From positions 1 to 8,073 of the forward strand of contig JANYCH010000045.1 of the NCBI GenBank assembly GCA_025360395.1: DNA of 8,073 bases. Direction: 5' to 3'. The notes below the pieces were generated by a model that was given only the letters and a program-made list of their open reading frames with translations, did not search any database and had not been told where the DNA came from. Position 1 is the first letter of the stretch. Each line of letters opens with the position of its first letter. Both the position numbers and the translations under genes were made by a program. This DNA comes from Cytophagales bacterium. GTDB lineage: Bacteria; Bacteroidota; Bacteroidia; Cytophagales; UBA9547. This document shows, in pieces, positions 1 to 6,711 of this stretch.

Positions 1-235
1 TATTCGATTCCACCCAGGCACCTAATACAGATGTAACTTCCTCAAAACTACCCACATCAAATTTTAACAATTCACCGTCAGAACCTTTTTCACGAACTAG
101 ATTTAATGTGTTTTCTGCTTCAGCAGTGTTTGATATATAATTGATGAGTATAAAATAGCCCATTTCGGCTAGTTTAATACAAATTGCTCTTCCAATTCCG
201 CGGGAGCCTCCAGTAACTAAAGCAATTTTTTTCAA
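1..235 (-). CDS. fabG: FabG-like 3-oxoacyl-ACP reductase (SDR family), 5' part only
   Basis: This is the N-terminal part (78 complete codons) of a short-chain dehydrogenase/reductase, and the rest lies beyond the left edge. Seen: a Rossmann first strand followed by the nucleotide-binding motif TGGSRGIG at residues 8-15, then INY at 31-33 and FDV at 59-61, the adenine-contacting Asp-Val pair. This order is typical of NADPH-dependent FabG reductases. The catalytic Ser-Tyr-Lys would lie outside the window. The start is a TTG at 235; reading upstream in frame reaches a TAA with no ATG, so TTG is the only reasonable start, and MKKIALVTGG is a normal SDR N-terminus. It is the last gene visible in the operon, 106 nt after the ammonia-lyase. 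In flexirubin / aryl-polyene clusters a FabG homologue reduces the beta-keto intermediate during polyene elongation on the carrier protein; that role is inferred from context. Another SDR function cannot be excluded from a fragment. Confidence 0.85.
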   Translation of the reverse strand, partial: MKKIALVTGGSRGIGRAICIKLAEMGYFILINYISNTAEAENTLNLVREKGSDGELLKFDVGSFEEVTSVLGAWVESN

Positions 236-341
236 TGCAATTTTAATGTAAACGAATGATTTTTAATTAAGAAAAAGGAATAATCAGTAAAACTAGGCAT
301 ACTCTGGCATAACTGCAACCATAATATGTACATTATCGAAT

Positions 342-1889
342 TTAAAATTGGATATTACTCTTGAAAATATTGCCTTCGCTAATTTCAATTTTCATCTTAT
401 GTATATCTTCATAGTAAGTCCTGTCTTCTTTTCCAGGTTTATAGATCTTTCTTAATTTCTCAATTGAGTTTTTGCTAAAAGAAGATAATCCCTCATTTTT
501 TCCGGAAATTTCAAAAGCCTGGGTGAGCATGATCATTTGAATGGCCATAACCTGAAATCCATTCTGGATTACCCTTGAAGTTAATGAAGCAGCATTCATT
601 CCCATGCTTACAATATCTTGGTTATCACCGTTGTTCGGGATACTGTGAAGGTACATCGGATATGACAAAGTCTGACTCTCCGCAGTAGTGGATGTGGCAG
701 TAAACTGCAGAGCCTGTAAGCCCAGGTTCAAGCCAAGCGTTCCCATGTTAAGGAATGGAGGGAATTTTTCGTTTAACTTGCTGTTTAGCAGGTAATTAAT
801 TTGCCTTTCGGCTAGCATGGTCAATTTAGTAAGGGCAATTTTTAATTTGTCCATTTCCAGAGCTACATAATCTCCGTGAAAATTGCCACCATGGTATACA
901 TTACCGCTGGAAGCATCTACAATTGGATTGTCATTTGCAGAATTTAACTCATTGATTAATACTTTTTCTGCATTGGATATTGTATCGAATATGGGTCCTA
1001 ATATCTGTGGGACACATCTTATTGAATAATATTCTTGCACTTTTTCTCCGAAAAATGTATCAGACCTTTCAACATAAAGATGCTCATCTCTCTTTTTGAT
1101 AATTTTACTGTCTTCTAAAAGCGAGTACATCATAGCTGCAATTTTTTGCTGGCCATAATGTCCTTTTGCTTCATTCAACTTAGAAGAAAAATGATCATCA
1201 AAAGATTCTACCAGTTCATTGATAAGAGATGCTGCTGCAACTGAAGCTGAAAGTAAATTTTTTGCTTCCAGAATATTGATTAAGCCCATTCCTGTCATAG
1301 CAGATGTACCATTCATTATACCAAGTCCCTCACGGATATAAATATTGATAGGCTGTAACCCTGTTAAAGCAAAAATTTCTTTGGCAGGAAGTCTATTACC
1401 ATTGAAAAAGCCATGGCCTTCCCCGATCATAAAAAGTGCTACATGGGCAAGCTGAACTAAATCACCACTTGCGCCAACGCCTCCATGGTCATAAATAACT
1501 GGAACAGCTCCTTTGTTAATTAATTCTGATAAAAGAATGACAACACTGGGGTGTACTCCAGATTTTCCTTGCAGGAATGAATATAACCTAGCAAGCAGGC
1601 ACGCTTTTGCCTGCAATGGTGAAAGAATGTTGCCTGTTCCGGTGCAATGGCTCCTGATAAGGTTATATTGAAGTTGGATGGCATCTTTTTCATCGACCCG
1701 ATATTGGGCCATAGGTCCCAAGCCTGTATTTATCCCGTAGATAACTTTGTTTTTAGAAAATTCCTCTAAAAAATTATAAGCTTCCTCAACAGGTTTTAAT
1801 GCTTTTGAATCAAGGAAGATCTTCTTTTTATTGAATAAAATTTCCCTTACCTCGCCTAGTGTTAAAGGCATTTTTACATTTTCTGACAT
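342..1889 (-). CDS. Aromatic amino acid ammonia-lyase, probably tyrosine ammonia-lyase (flexirubin type)
   Basis: A complete 515-residue member of the HAL/PAL/TAL family, which uses an autocatalytically formed MIO cofactor for non-oxidative deamination. Seen: the MIO tripeptide Ala140-Ser141-Gly142 inside GGVGASGDL; the catalytic tyrosine loop YGINTG at 51-56; Ser80-His81 at the substrate-selectivity site (NLIRSH); IMNGTSAMTG at 191-200; EYYSIR at 286-291; NSANDNP at 316-322; and GGNFHGDY at 334-341. Near residue 424 it reads NQDIVSMG, with Gln where bacterial histidine ammonia-lyases have Glu in QEDHVSM. This is the PAL/TAL state and argues against a hutH assignment. Long stretches match the F. 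johnsoniae tyrosine ammonia-lyase as I recall it. The inferred reaction is L-tyrosine to 4-coumarate plus ammonia in the cytoplasm, supplying the aryl starter of the pigment polyene. The ATG at 1889 lies 8 nt after the stop of the preceding gene, so the two are probably co-transcribed. No key residue is missing. Automated pipelines may call it histidine ammonia-lyase. Confidence 0.93.
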   Translation of the reverse strand: MSENVKMPLTLGEVREILFNKKKIFLDSKALKPVEEAYNFLEEFSKNKVIYGINTGLGPMAQYRVDEKDAIQLQYNLIRSHCTGTGNILSPLQAKACLLARLYSFLQGKSGVHPSVVILLSELINKGAVPVIYDHGGVGASGDLVQLAHVALFMIGEGHGFFNGNRLPAKEIFALTGLQPINIYIREGLGIMNGTSAMTGMGLINILEAKNLLSASVAAASLINELVESFDDHFSSKLNEAKGHYGQQKIAAMMYSLLEDSKIIKKRDEHLYVERSDTFFGEKVQEYYSIRCVPQILGPIFDTISNAEKVLINELNSANDNPIVDASSGNVYHGGNFHGDYVALEMDKLKIALTKLTMLAERQINYLLNSKLNEKFPPFLNMGTLGLNLGLQALQFTATSTTAESQTLSYPMYLHSIPNNGDNQDIVSMGMNAASLTSRVIQNGFQVMAIQMIMLTQAFEISGKNEGLSSFSKNSIEKLRKIYKPGKEDRTYYEDIHKMKIEISEGNIFKSNIQF

Positions 1890-1897
1890 TAATATTT

Positions 1898-2560
1898 TTA
1901 TTTTCTTCTTCTTCTAGGAGTAACCTCTTTCTTCCACCTGGCCCATCTTTCGGATGAACCTATCATAGTTTGGTGAATGCATTTTGCCCAATAGTTTCTC
2001 AATCCGCCACCCGCTGGTTGAGCTTCCATGGTTTTTATAAAGATGATGTTTTTGGAAGATATATCGAAAAAGGTAACATGCATCACAGATTTTTTCAACA
2101 TCTTATTGAATGTTTCAACAACGTAAACCAAAGCTATTCCTGATTTACCTTTCGTATCATAATTATTGATGGCGCTTTGTATTTTTTCTAACGTTAGTTT
2201 GGGTGCGACTCCACTTATCAGAAGCTTTTCCGGGTTAATAAGCGAATTCAATTTATCCGATTCGGACAAATCATATTCAACAAACTTCTTTTTGTAAAAT
2301 TTGGCAACATCGTATTTCTTGTTTTCCTGGATTACAATATCATTCCATGCCCTGAAATAATGATCACGAAGTTTTACAGCATCTCTGTCTGCTGCATATT
2401 TTATATTGTCAAAAGGCCCAACCAATTGAGCAAGTGTAAAATCAAGTCCGTACCAGGTTATCGATGTCACCCTGAAAACATCTTCTGATTTGAAAACAGT
2501 TTGAGCTTTTACCGGTAAAACCAGAGAATAAAATAAAAGGATTTGAAGTAACCTTTTCAT
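1898..2560 (-). CDS. Small exported protein of unknown function, WYGLDF-containing
   Basis: A 220-residue protein that I cannot assign to a named family. Seen: a clear Sec signal peptide, with basic MKR, a hydrophobic core to about residue 16, and a probable signal peptidase I site after VKA at 17-19. There is no lipobox cysteine. The mature part has an aromatic motif SITWYGLDFT at 33-42, a charged helical middle, a beta-rich section around 141-176, a glycine-rich AGGGLRNYW at 183-191, and a strongly basic tail of four Arg plus Lys at 216-220, the arginines written by four tandem AGA codons. I recall similar WxGLDF proteins as conserved hypotheticals in Bacteroidota. It lies between the AMP ligase (28 nt upstream) and the ammonia-lyase (8 nt downstream), so it is very probably part of the pigment operon. 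A periplasmic or outer-membrane role in handling or localising the lipid pigment would fit its export, but that is inference only. Confidence 0.85.
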   Translation of the reverse strand: MKRLLQILLFYSLVLPVKAQTVFKSEDVFRVTSITWYGLDFTLAQLVGPFDNIKYAADRDAVKLRDHYFRAWNDIVIQENKKYDVAKFYKKKFVEYDLSESDKLNSLINPEKLLISGVAPKLTLEKIQSAINNYDTKGKSGIALVYVVETFNKMLKKSVMHVTFFDISSKNIIFIKTMEAQPAGGGLRNYWAKCIHQTMIGSSERWARWKKEVTPRRRRK

Positions 2561-2588
2561 GCAGTAATGGTTCTAATCTGCAAAAGTA

Positions 2589-3887
2589 TCAGATTGTAAT
2601 TCGATTATCTACAAAATCTATTGGTTTTCTTGATTTTGGATTGTTTTTTACCGACTGAATTTCTGCTTTACTATTGAAAATTAGTTTCGGTACAATGCGA
2701 AGGTGGGAACGAAAGGAATCTGCAATAATTTTTTCCATTTCAATTGACATTGATTTTAAAGCCAGGTGTATGGAAAGTTCGTCCATTCCAAAATCGTCGG
2801 TGGCGACTTCAATATAATAATCATCAACATTAGAAAGGCCTTGTAATGTTTGACGGATGGCATCAGGATAAAGGGTAGTTCCTTTATATTTGATCATTTG
2901 TTTGTTTCTGCCAATTATAGGCCCTATCCTTAAACTTACTTCACCGCAGGCACATTGATCGGTATACAGCTTTGCAATGTCACCTGTTTTAAATCTCAGG
3001 AGCGGGGTAGTTTCTAATCCTAAATTGGTAATAGTTATTTCTCCTTCTTTACCTGATGGCACTGGATTGTTTTTTTCATCCAGGCATTCTACAATAATAA
3101 GTTCGGGGCTTAAATGGCCTCCCTTTCCAAATTCACATTCAGTAAAAGCAGTGTTCATTTCTGTGGAAGCATAAGTTGAGAAAAGCTGGATAGGCCATTG
3201 ATCTGTTATGCTTTTTGCCAGTGCGTTTTGATTTAAGTCTTTTGTTCTCAATGATTCCCCTACACAAAGGGCTTTTTTAATACTGCAGTTTTTAAAATCG
3301 ATATGATTTTTTTGAGCAAACTCTATAAGCTTTAAAATAAAGGAAGGTACTGCTATAAGGATATTTGGTCTTAATTTTAAAATGGTCGACCATTGATATT
3401 CAGGAAGTCCGGGGCCGGTTTTTATGATGGAGATTCCAGCTTTTCTTGCACCTTGACTGTAGGCATTTCCTGCCATAAAGCATTTGTCGCTGGTAACAGT
3501 TAGCAAAGCTATATCCCCTTTTTTAGCTCCAATTCTCTTAAAAGAAAGAAATTCATTGTAAGCCAGTCTTTGTAAATCATTCTCTGACAATGGAAATATA
3601 ACAGGCTCGCCAAGAGTTCCGGAAGTGGTAAAATATTCAGCAATATCGTCAGACGGAATGCAAAGGAAATCATTGTTAGGATTTTGCAAGTCTTCTTTGT
3701 CTGTAACAGGCAAAAGGACCAGGTCTTCTATTGTCTGAATTTTTTCAATATTGATCCCTTTCGATATGAACAGATTCTTGTAAAAAGGGGAATGGGAATT
3801 AAGATATTGTAATTGAATTTTTAACTTTTCTTCCTGAAATTGTTTTATTTCAAAGGCAGATTTAAAGTTTTTTCCTTGGGAGAACAT
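2589..3887 (-). CDS. PaaK-like AMP-dependent ligase, probable 4-coumarate-activating enzyme
   Basis: A 432-residue member of the phenylacetate-CoA ligase branch of the adenylate-forming superfamily. Seen (numbered from the ATG at 3887): the ATP-binding loop TTSGTLGEP at 87-95, the YASTE adenine/AMP motif at 239-243, TGD at 301-303, a CACGE segment at 312-316 as in PaaK relatives, the hinge-like GRNKQMIKYKG at 326-336, and a basic KSRKPIDFVD C-terminus resembling PaaK tails. Family chemistry is ATP-dependent carboxylate activation followed by thioester formation. Next to a tyrosine ammonia-lyase and an AcpS, the inferred role is to adenylate 4-coumarate and load it on a carrier protein, or CoA, as starter for aryl-polyene synthesis. 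The reading frame extends to a TTG at 3935 overlapping the AcpS gene by 14 nt, but those 16 extra residues look non-conserved, so I prefer the ATG at 3887, 34 nt after the AcpS stop. Substrate and acceptor are not provable from sequence. Confidence 0.9.
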   Translation of the reverse strand: MFSQGKNFKSAFEIKQFQEEKLKIQLQYLNSHSPFYKNLFISKGINIEKIQTIEDLVLLPVTDKEDLQNPNNDFLCIPSDDIAEYFTTSGTLGEPVIFPLSENDLQRLAYNEFLSFKRIGAKKGDIALLTVTSDKCFMAGNAYSQGARKAGISIIKTGPGLPEYQWSTILKLRPNILIAVPSFILKLIEFAQKNHIDFKNCSIKKALCVGESLRTKDLNQNALAKSITDQWPIQLFSTYASTEMNTAFTECEFGKGGHLSPELIIVECLDEKNNPVPSGKEGEITITNLGLETTPLLRFKTGDIAKLYTDQCACGEVSLRIGPIIGRNKQMIKYKGTTLYPDAIRQTLQGLSNVDDYYIEVATDDFGMDELSIHLALKSMSIEMEKIIADSFRSHLRIVPKLIFNSKAEIQSVKNNPKSRKPIDFVDNRITI

Positions 3888-3921
3888 TTTAACAAGAATA
3901 GAAAAACAAAGATGCCGTTTT

Positions 3922-4308
3922 TTATATAATTTCAATCACTACCATGGCTGTAGCAAATGCAGTTGTGTGAGATAAAGACACGTGAACATTGAAATACTGG
4001 GCTCCAATGGTTTTTATGGTTATTTCCTTTATCTCATCTGATAAAATAACGTTTGGAGAACCCATATTGTCATTTAAAATTTCTATTTTAGAAAGGTTAA
4101 AAGTGGCATACATACCAGTTTTTAGCGCTTTTAGAAAAGCCTCCTTTGCCGCAAACCTTGCTGCAAAACTTTCGTCAGGTTTTGACTTTGAGTTGCAATA
4201 TTTTTGCTCTTCTGAAGAAAATACCAGGTTAATGAACCCGGGACTTTTATTTATTTTATCCTTTATTCTTGATATTTCCACAATATCAGTTCCAATGCCG
4301 TAAATCAA
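3922..4308 (-). CDS. acpS: Holo-[acyl-carrier-protein] synthase (AcpS-type phosphopantetheinyl transferase)
   Basis: A complete 128-residue AcpS-type 4'-phosphopantetheinyl transferase, the usual length for the family. It transfers the phosphopantetheine arm from CoA to a conserved serine of apo-ACP. Seen: N-terminal GIGTDIVEISRI with the Mg-binding Asp at residue 8, the signature FAARFAAKEAF at 48-58 with Glu56 as the second metal ligand, and SLSHT at 111-115. Active-site residues all look intact. The start is TTG at 4308; an in-frame TAA lies just upstream and no ATG exists, and the resulting MIYGIGTDIVEI is a standard AcpS N-terminus. Only one base separates this start from the stop of the C45 gene, which suggests translational coupling. 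Co-location with the starter-activating ligase suggests it primes the carrier proteins of this pigment pathway. It may equally be the cell's general AcpS; that depends on whether the genome has another copy. Confidence 0.95.
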   Translation of the reverse strand: MIYGIGTDIVEISRIKDKINKSPGFINLVFSSEEQKYCNSKSKPDESFAARFAAKEAFLKALKTGMYATFNLSKIEILNDNMGSPNVILSDEIKEITIKTIGAQYFNVHVSLSHTTAFATAMVVIEII

Positions 4309-4309
4309 T

Positions 4310-5986
4310 TTACTTATTTAGTTTCCCCTGACATTCTTTTATCCTTTCATTCAAAGCAACAATGTCATTTTTGCGTGGGATATTTAATTTTAAGGCAAGC
4401 TTGTATTGGTTAATGGCCTGAATAAACTGTTTTTTAGATTTAAAATAATCTCCCAGCACCATCCAGGTAAAATAATACTTTGGGTTAGATTTTGAATAAT
4501 GAGTCAATTCATCATTTGTTAAACTGTCTTTCTCATCGTTCCAGATAATTTCCCTTATCCTTTCTGTAGTCTTTTTGAAATATTGAAGCTCTTTGAAGTT
4601 TGAGCTATAAATAAAACTGTCTTCTGGAATAATCAAACCTCTTTCAAAAATTACCTTGTTGGTTTTTAACCCCTTTTCTGCAAATACTTTTTGCAAATCA
4701 TAACAAACATAAGCCCCTAATTGATAAGGGTTTGCAGAAATCCAAACCAAACCTTTGGTCGGGTTAAAAATAATGGAGTGATGGGCAACAAACTGATTTA
4801 AGGCTTCTTCATTTCCCATTCCTATATCTTTCCCGCCTTTACCAAATCTGTTTCGTAGTATATCTGCTATTTCAATTGGTGTCACATTTTGCTTAGGTTC
4901 CACTAATTCTAAAAGCCGTTGCCTTCTTGGTTCTGTAGGATTTTCCCGGATGTTGGATACATTCAAAGAGTCATTGTCCCATTCTTTACCTTGAAAATGA
5001 TTTGAACAGGTGATCAGGTTTTCAGTTGGTAAGAGTAAAGAGGTTTTTTCAGGGGTTTTTTCAATGATGGCTACCTTATTATCTTCTTTGGAACCGACCA
5101 TAAACGATTCACTTACAAAGCTTTGATATGATGATGCTATTTTATAGGCCTGTTCAATATTTCCGGCATATTGAAGTATTCGACGCCCAATTATAGAAAC
5201 CGGAGTTGCAGCTCCGGATGGCAAACCGGATTTAGAAGCATTCAAGGTTACAGTAATTCCCTTTTCGTTCATTCCAGAAACAACGCCGATAAAACCTCCC
5301 CAGGTTACTGACATGAATTTATAACCCGAATCCGGTTTAACGAATAATATGATTTTTTCTTTGGCAAAGTCCTCACCCATATAAAAGTCAAAATTCCTGC
5401 CTACTAATATGGAACTGTCCGTGGTTCGTTTTCCCCACAAGCCGACTGATGTACAGGCTACCAGGTTCATGTTTTGCATTGCATGCCCAATATCATGAGC
5501 AGCATGATAATTCAGGATCCTTTGATAGTTAGGTGCTATAAAGTTGAATTTTTCAGATGCTGATAGCGATACTCCATATATTTCCTTTTGATACTCCAAA
5601 GGAACTGCATCATCCAAATCACGGTTAAACCAGCCAATGACCATTAGTAAAAATTTCTGGTAGATTTTGCCAGGTAACATTTTATCAAGTCGTCCGATAA
5701 AAATTTCTTCTTGTTTTACGACATGTTCTTTGCTTAAAAGCCCGTTTACATAACCTCTTTGAAAAGCAGGACCTTCAACATACATTTCCCAAATTCCGAA
5801 TTCATTCTTTTTTAACCAATTGTCGTTTGAATAATAAATGCTGTCAGCCGACATTGATCTCGAAATTTTTGCAGTGTCAGAAATATTGATTGTGGGTGGA
5901 TCTATCTTAACAGTGAGGTAAAAGACTAAAATCAAAGCACATATCAGAAAAAAGGTTACAAGAAAAATCCGTTTTGCAAGCTTCAT
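4310..5986 (-). CDS. Membrane-anchored peptidase C45 / acyl-CoA:6-APA acyltransferase-like Ntn hydrolase with C-terminal TPR-like segment
   Basis: A 558-residue protein. Seen (numbered from the ATG at 5986): a basic MKLAKR start and one hydrophobic segment at about 7-26 with no lipobox, predicting an inner-membrane anchor with the rest periplasmic. The central domain resembles the penicillin acyltransferase / C45 family. The likely nucleophile is Cys178 in VACTSVG, followed by GRNFDFYMGE at 196-205, WGGFIGVVSGMNEKGI at about 229-244, TLNASKSG at 247-254 and an Asn-His pair near 329. Family members self-cleave before this Cys, which here would give fragments of 177 and 381 residues. Residues about 501-537 (YYFTWMVLGDYFKSKKQF followed by AINQYKLAL) look like one tetratricopeptide repeat. 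The frame also allows a TTG two codons upstream; ATG is preferred. It directly precedes acpS by 1 nt, tying it to the operon. C45 relatives catalyse amide or ester acyl transfer or hydrolysis; in this context pigment acyl transfer is possible but unproven. Confidence 0.88.
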   Translation of the reverse strand: MKLAKRIFLVTFFLICALILVFYLTVKIDPPTINISDTAKISRSMSADSIYYSNDNWLKKNEFGIWEMYVEGPAFQRGYVNGLLSKEHVVKQEEIFIGRLDKMLPGKIYQKFLLMVIGWFNRDLDDAVPLEYQKEIYGVSLSASEKFNFIAPNYQRILNYHAAHDIGHAMQNMNLVACTSVGLWGKRTTDSSILVGRNFDFYMGEDFAKEKIILFVKPDSGYKFMSVTWGGFIGVVSGMNEKGITVTLNASKSGLPSGAATPVSIIGRRILQYAGNIEQAYKIASSYQSFVSESFMVGSKEDNKVAIIEKTPEKTSLLLPTENLITCSNHFQGKEWDNDSLNVSNIRENPTEPRRQRLLELVEPKQNVTPIEIADILRNRFGKGGKDIGMGNEEALNQFVAHHSIIFNPTKGLVWISANPYQLGAYVCYDLQKVFAEKGLKTNKVIFERGLIIPEDSFIYSSNFKELQYFKKTTERIREIIWNDEKDSLTNDELTHYSKSNPKYYFTWMVLGDYFKSKKQFIQAINQYKLALKLNIPRKNDIVALNERIKECQGKLNK

Positions 5987-6065
5987 ATTCAATAGTTCTC
6001 AGATTAGATTATGAAAAATTGTAAGATTAAAAGTTAAAACAGAACAATTTAGTTCGGTTGTAAAT

Positions 6066-6701
6066 TTACCAGTTTGCAAAGCTATAACCCTTTTCTATCA
6101 TGGCCTTAATGTAAGAGGGTAAAATGTACTGGAGGTTGTCTTTTGCTTTTAAATTATCATGAAAAACAATTACTGTCCCAGGCCGCGACATTTTTATGCA
6201 TTTTTCAAGGCATTTTTGCTTGTCCAGGTTCCTGTCAAAATCCCCGGTTATGATGTCCCACATAATTACTTCATACTTTTTTCTCAATAATTTAGATTGA
6301 GATGAAGTTATTTGTCCATATGGTGGCCTGAATAAAGGTTTATTGTTAAGTTGAAAATTTTTGTTTTTCACGGCTTCTTCCCAAAGCTCTATGTTATCAA
6401 GATAGTCTGAATTGGAGGTTTTCCAACCTTTCAAATGGTTAAAAGTATGGTTGCCAATAGAATGTCCTGCTTCTAGTATTTTACCGAAAATAGCGGGATG
6501 CTTATGAATATTATCTCCTACAGAGAAAAATGTGGCCTTAACATTAAATGATTGTAAAATATTCAATACCCATTCAGTAACTTCAGGAATAGGACCATCA
6601 TCAAAAGTGAGGTAAATTTCTTTCTTTTTGGTTTTTACCTGCCACGTGACTGATGGCATAAGATACCTGAAAAATGCTCCTGTGCGGTTTGGGTACAGCA
6701 A
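6066..6701 (-). CDS. NodB-type polysaccharide deacetylase family protein (carbohydrate esterase 4 fold)
   Basis: A compact 211-residue NodB-homology protein with all five CE4 motifs visible: TFDDGP at 32-37 (catalytic Asp34 and metal Asp35), HTFNH at 85-89 (metal histidines 85 and 89), RPPYG at 125-129, DIITGDF at 149-155, and VFHDN at 179-183. These are the residues for metal-dependent removal of N- or O-acetyl groups, so the enzyme is probably active. There is no signal peptide or membrane segment, unlike many peptidoglycan or chitin deacetylases, which suggests a cytoplasmic substrate. The start is a TTG at 6701, since upstream in frame reaches TAA without an ATG; a later Met15 start would remove the conserved MPSVTW lead-in. 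It follows the phosphatase gene by 10 nt. I recall such proteins in flexirubin-type clusters, with unknown role. Substrate cannot be inferred. Confidence 0.9.
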   Translation of the reverse strand: MLYPNRTGAFFRYLMPSVTWQVKTKKKEIYLTFDDGPIPEVTEWVLNILQSFNVKATFFSVGDNIHKHPAIFGKILEAGHSIGNHTFNHLKGWKTSNSDYLDNIELWEEAVKNKNFQLNNKPLFRPPYGQITSSQSKLLRKKYEVIMWDIITGDFDRNLDKQKCLEKCIKMSRPGTVIVFHDNLKAKDNLQYILPSYIKAMIEKGYSFANW

Positions 6702-6711
6702 TTCTTCTACT

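Noticed and set aside
232..333. A 33-codon minus-strand open frame in the gap between the ammonia-lyase and the reductase, beginning ATG at 333 and overlapping the reductase start by 4 nt
   Set aside because: The composition looks non-coding, there is no recognisable motif, and an open frame of this length is expected by chance. I treat the 106-nt gap as having no supported gene.
342..1889. Histidine catabolism gene hutH
   Set aside because: The residues near 424 are of the PAL/TAL type, the closest remembered relative is a tyrosine lyase, and no hutU, hutI or hutG neighbour is present; the context is pigment biosynthesis.
2977..3174. Plus-strand open frames opposite the ligase, acpS, deacetylase and phosphatase genes (for example 2977-3174, 3989-4303, 6674-6910, 7385-7576)
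   Set aside because: Each lies antisense within a gene with clear conserved motifs, and none shows a recognisable domain of its own.
5926..5986. Lipoprotein signal at the N-terminus of the C45 protein, because a Cys lies in the hydrophobic segment
   Set aside because: The residues before the Cys (FLI) do not fit a lipobox and hydrophobic residues continue well past it, so a membrane anchor is more likely.
6016..6050. Inverted repeat AAATTGT / ACAATTT with a 21-nt spacer in the gap before the C45 gene
   Set aside because: The stem is short and nearly all A/T with a long loop, so it would be a weak hairpin. It is neither a convincing terminator nor a convincing operator, and the genes on both sides are co-oriented.
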